This document shows positions 62,978 to 64,000 of a stretch of 64,000 nucleotides of DNA, in pieces (the first letter of the stretch is position 1; each line of letters opens with the position of its first letter). A model generated the notes under the pieces. It had not been told where the DNA came from. It did not search any database and saw only the letters and a program-made list of their open reading frames with translations. The position numbers were made by a program, and so were the translations under genes. Location of the stretch: positions 1-64,000 of the forward strand of contig JACJXH010000003.1 in the NCBI GenBank assembly GCA_020636745.1, given 5' to 3'. Source of the stretch: Lentimicrobiaceae bacterium. GTDB taxonomy: Bacteria; Bacteroidota; Bacteroidia; Bacteroidales; Lentimicrobiaceae.

Positions 62978-63397
62978 CTAGTGTCGTTCCAGTTGTGAAA
63001 AGAAAAAGGCTGCTTCAATCAGGGCATTTTCATCGCTATCTGATCCATGAACAGCATTCATTTGTACCGATTGTCCAAAAAGTTTTCTGATGGTTCCTTC
63101 TGCGGCTTCAGCAGGGTTGGTTGAACCTATCAAAGTGCGGTAATCTTCTACGGCATTTTCTTTTTCAAGCACAGCAGCCAGAACGGGACCTGAAGACATA
63201 AAATCTACTAATCCTTGATAAAAAGGCCTTTCTTTATGCACAGCATAAAAGGCTGAAGCTTGCTCATGCGTAAGTTTAACAATTTTAATCGCTGAAATTC
63301 GAAACCCACTATTGAGAATCATGTCAAGAATTTTTCCGGCATACTTGTTTTCATAAGCAGCTGGCTTAATCATGGTAAATGTAATAGAACCTGCCAT
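62978..63397 (-). CDS. ndk: Nucleoside diphosphate kinase
   Basis: A 139-residue enzyme that moves the gamma phosphate between nucleoside triphosphates and diphosphates. It starts AGSITFTMIKPAA with the family's IKPDA-like site. The phospho-histidine lies in NAVHGSDSDENA, matching the NxxHGSDS signature. The active-site regions YQGLVDFMSSGP and GSTNPAEA are intact. The 118-bp space upstream to the DHH gene carries its divergent promoter. Confidence 0.96.
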   Translation of the reverse strand: MAGSITFTMIKPAAYENKYAGKILDMILNSGFRISAIKIVKLTHEQASAFYAVHKERPFYQGLVDFMSSGPVLAAVLEKENAVEDYRTLIGSTNPAEAAEGTIRKLFGQSVQMNAVHGSDSDENALIEAAFFFSQLERH

Positions 63398-63472
63398 AGT
63401 TGAAATTTTTTAATTGAAAATGGTAGTGTAAAGTTAAGATTTAAATCGAACTGCGCAATTAACAATAATTTC

Positions 63473-63480
63473 TACTTTTG
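63473..63480 (+). promoter_or_regulatory. -7 box for the DHH phosphoesterase gene
   Basis: TACTTTTG matches TAnnTTTG. Transcription would start near 63487, upstream of the TTG codon at 63516. Confidence 0.5.
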
Positions 63481-63515
63481 TGTTCGCTAGAACAAATAAT
63501 TTTAAATATACGACC

Positions 63516-64000
63516 TTGCACAAGTTTAACAAAGAAACACTTGAAAGTGTAAAATGCCTGTTGGATACGCCTACAGATATTGTAATTACCACACATTATA
63601 ATCCTGATGGGGATGCTTTGGGTTCATCATTGGCACTGAGTAAATATCTGATAAAGAAGGGACACCGTGTTAGTACCATCATTCCCAATGACTTTCCTGA
63701 TTTTTTAAAATGGATGCCTGGACATGAGGAAACCTGTATTTATTTCCATCATTCAAAAACGGCTGATGAGTTGATAGCCCGTGCTGCTGTCATTTTTTGC
63801 CTTGATTATAATGCCATTCCCCGGGTAAATTTGTTTGCTGACAGACTTTTCGAGGCTAAAGGAAAAAAGGTTTTGATTGATCATCATCTGGAGCCCGAAA
63901 ATCATTTTGATTTTGCCTTATCTGTGGTGAAGACATCTTCTACATCGGAACTTATTTTTGATTTTATTGCTGCTTTAGGAGATATTGATTTAATAGACAG
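63516..64000 (+). CDS. DHH-family phosphoesterase, NrnA-like (3' end outside window)
   Basis: The frame stays open from a TTG at 63516 to the window edge, giving 161 codons. It has the DHH-family motifs NPDGDALGSS (motif I, about residues 29-38), LDYN (motif II) and LIDHH (motif III), typical of bifunctional oligoribonuclease/PAP phosphatase NrnA. No ATG lies in frame before motif I, so TTG initiation at 63516 is probable and fits the promoter at 63473. The C-terminal DHHA1 domain lies beyond the window. Confidence 0.88.
   Translation, partial: MHKFNKETLESVKCLLDTPTDIVITTHYNPDGDALGSSLALSKYLIKKGHRVSTIIPNDFPDFLKWMPGHEETCIYFHHSKTADELIARAAVIFCLDYNAIPRVNLFADRLFEAKGKKVLIDHHLEPENHFDFALSVVKTSSTSELIFDFIAALGDIDLID

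Overview
The window looks like a chromosomal segment of a Bacteroidota bacterium, probably of the order Bacteroidales. The evidence is a T9SS-type C-terminal sorting domain on a subtilase, an OmpA protein with thrombospondin type 3 repeats, lipoproteins with a Gly-rich +2 region, a 'DIGAYE' beta-helix lipoprotein, and at least fourteen upstream boxes matching the Bacteroidota -7 consensus TAnnTTTG. No rRNA, tRNA, CRISPR array, insertion sequence or intact prophage was recognised.

Layout. 0-11.3 kb: mnmE and sucD (divergent), a secreted protein of unknown function, a GNAT acetyltransferase, a beta-helix lipoprotein, a 1364-residue hybrid histidine kinase with about six PAS domains and a GAF domain, and a TerC membrane protein. 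11.9-18.7 kb: a minus-strand type I restriction-modification operon in the order hsdM, hsdS, OLD-family ATPase/TOPRIM nuclease, hsdR, read from a promoter near 18.68 kb. The 3' end of hsdM and the first 120 or so codons of hsdS carry at least six frame disruptions, so restriction specificity is probably lost unless these are assembly errors. 18.8-22.6 kb: a membrane-anchored isochorismatase-like hydrolase and a secreted S9 peptidase. 23.0-32.3 kb: a glycogen/alpha-glucan cluster of debranching enzyme, GT4 glycosyltransferase, GH57 enzyme and a fused glycogen synthase (GT3-like) plus alpha-glucan phosphorylase (GT35). fabG follows, closed by a 21-bp perfect-stem bidirectional terminator.

33.3-45.8 kb: a lipoprotein gene broken by one in-frame amber codon, a divergent KamA-type radical SAM enzyme, a secreted protein, a vWA membrane protein, an M48 protease, a TPR protein, a class A penicillin-binding protein and an ABC-2 transporter pair. 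45.9-50.2 kb: a SlyD-like FKBP prolyl isomerase, an operon of low-molecular-weight phosphatase / PLP dehydratase / RsmI-like methyltransferase, and dnaA. 50.4-61.0 kb: IMPACT-family protein, two DMT transporters, HIT protein, a cysteine-cluster protein, the OmpA/TSP3 protein, a protein of unknown function, prmC and a T9SS-sorted subtilase.

61.0-64.0 kb: a 1.3-kb AT-rich non-coding stretch holding at least four exact and about five near copies of the palindrome TACANNTGTA. It ends at the start of a small XRE-type regulator with an acidic linker and a distinctive C-terminal tail. ndk and the 5' part of a DHH phosphoesterase (NrnA type) close the window.

The two places most likely to hold something under-described are the OLD nuclease embedded by start/stop overlap in the type I R-M operon, and the TACANNTGTA array with its adjacent XRE gene.
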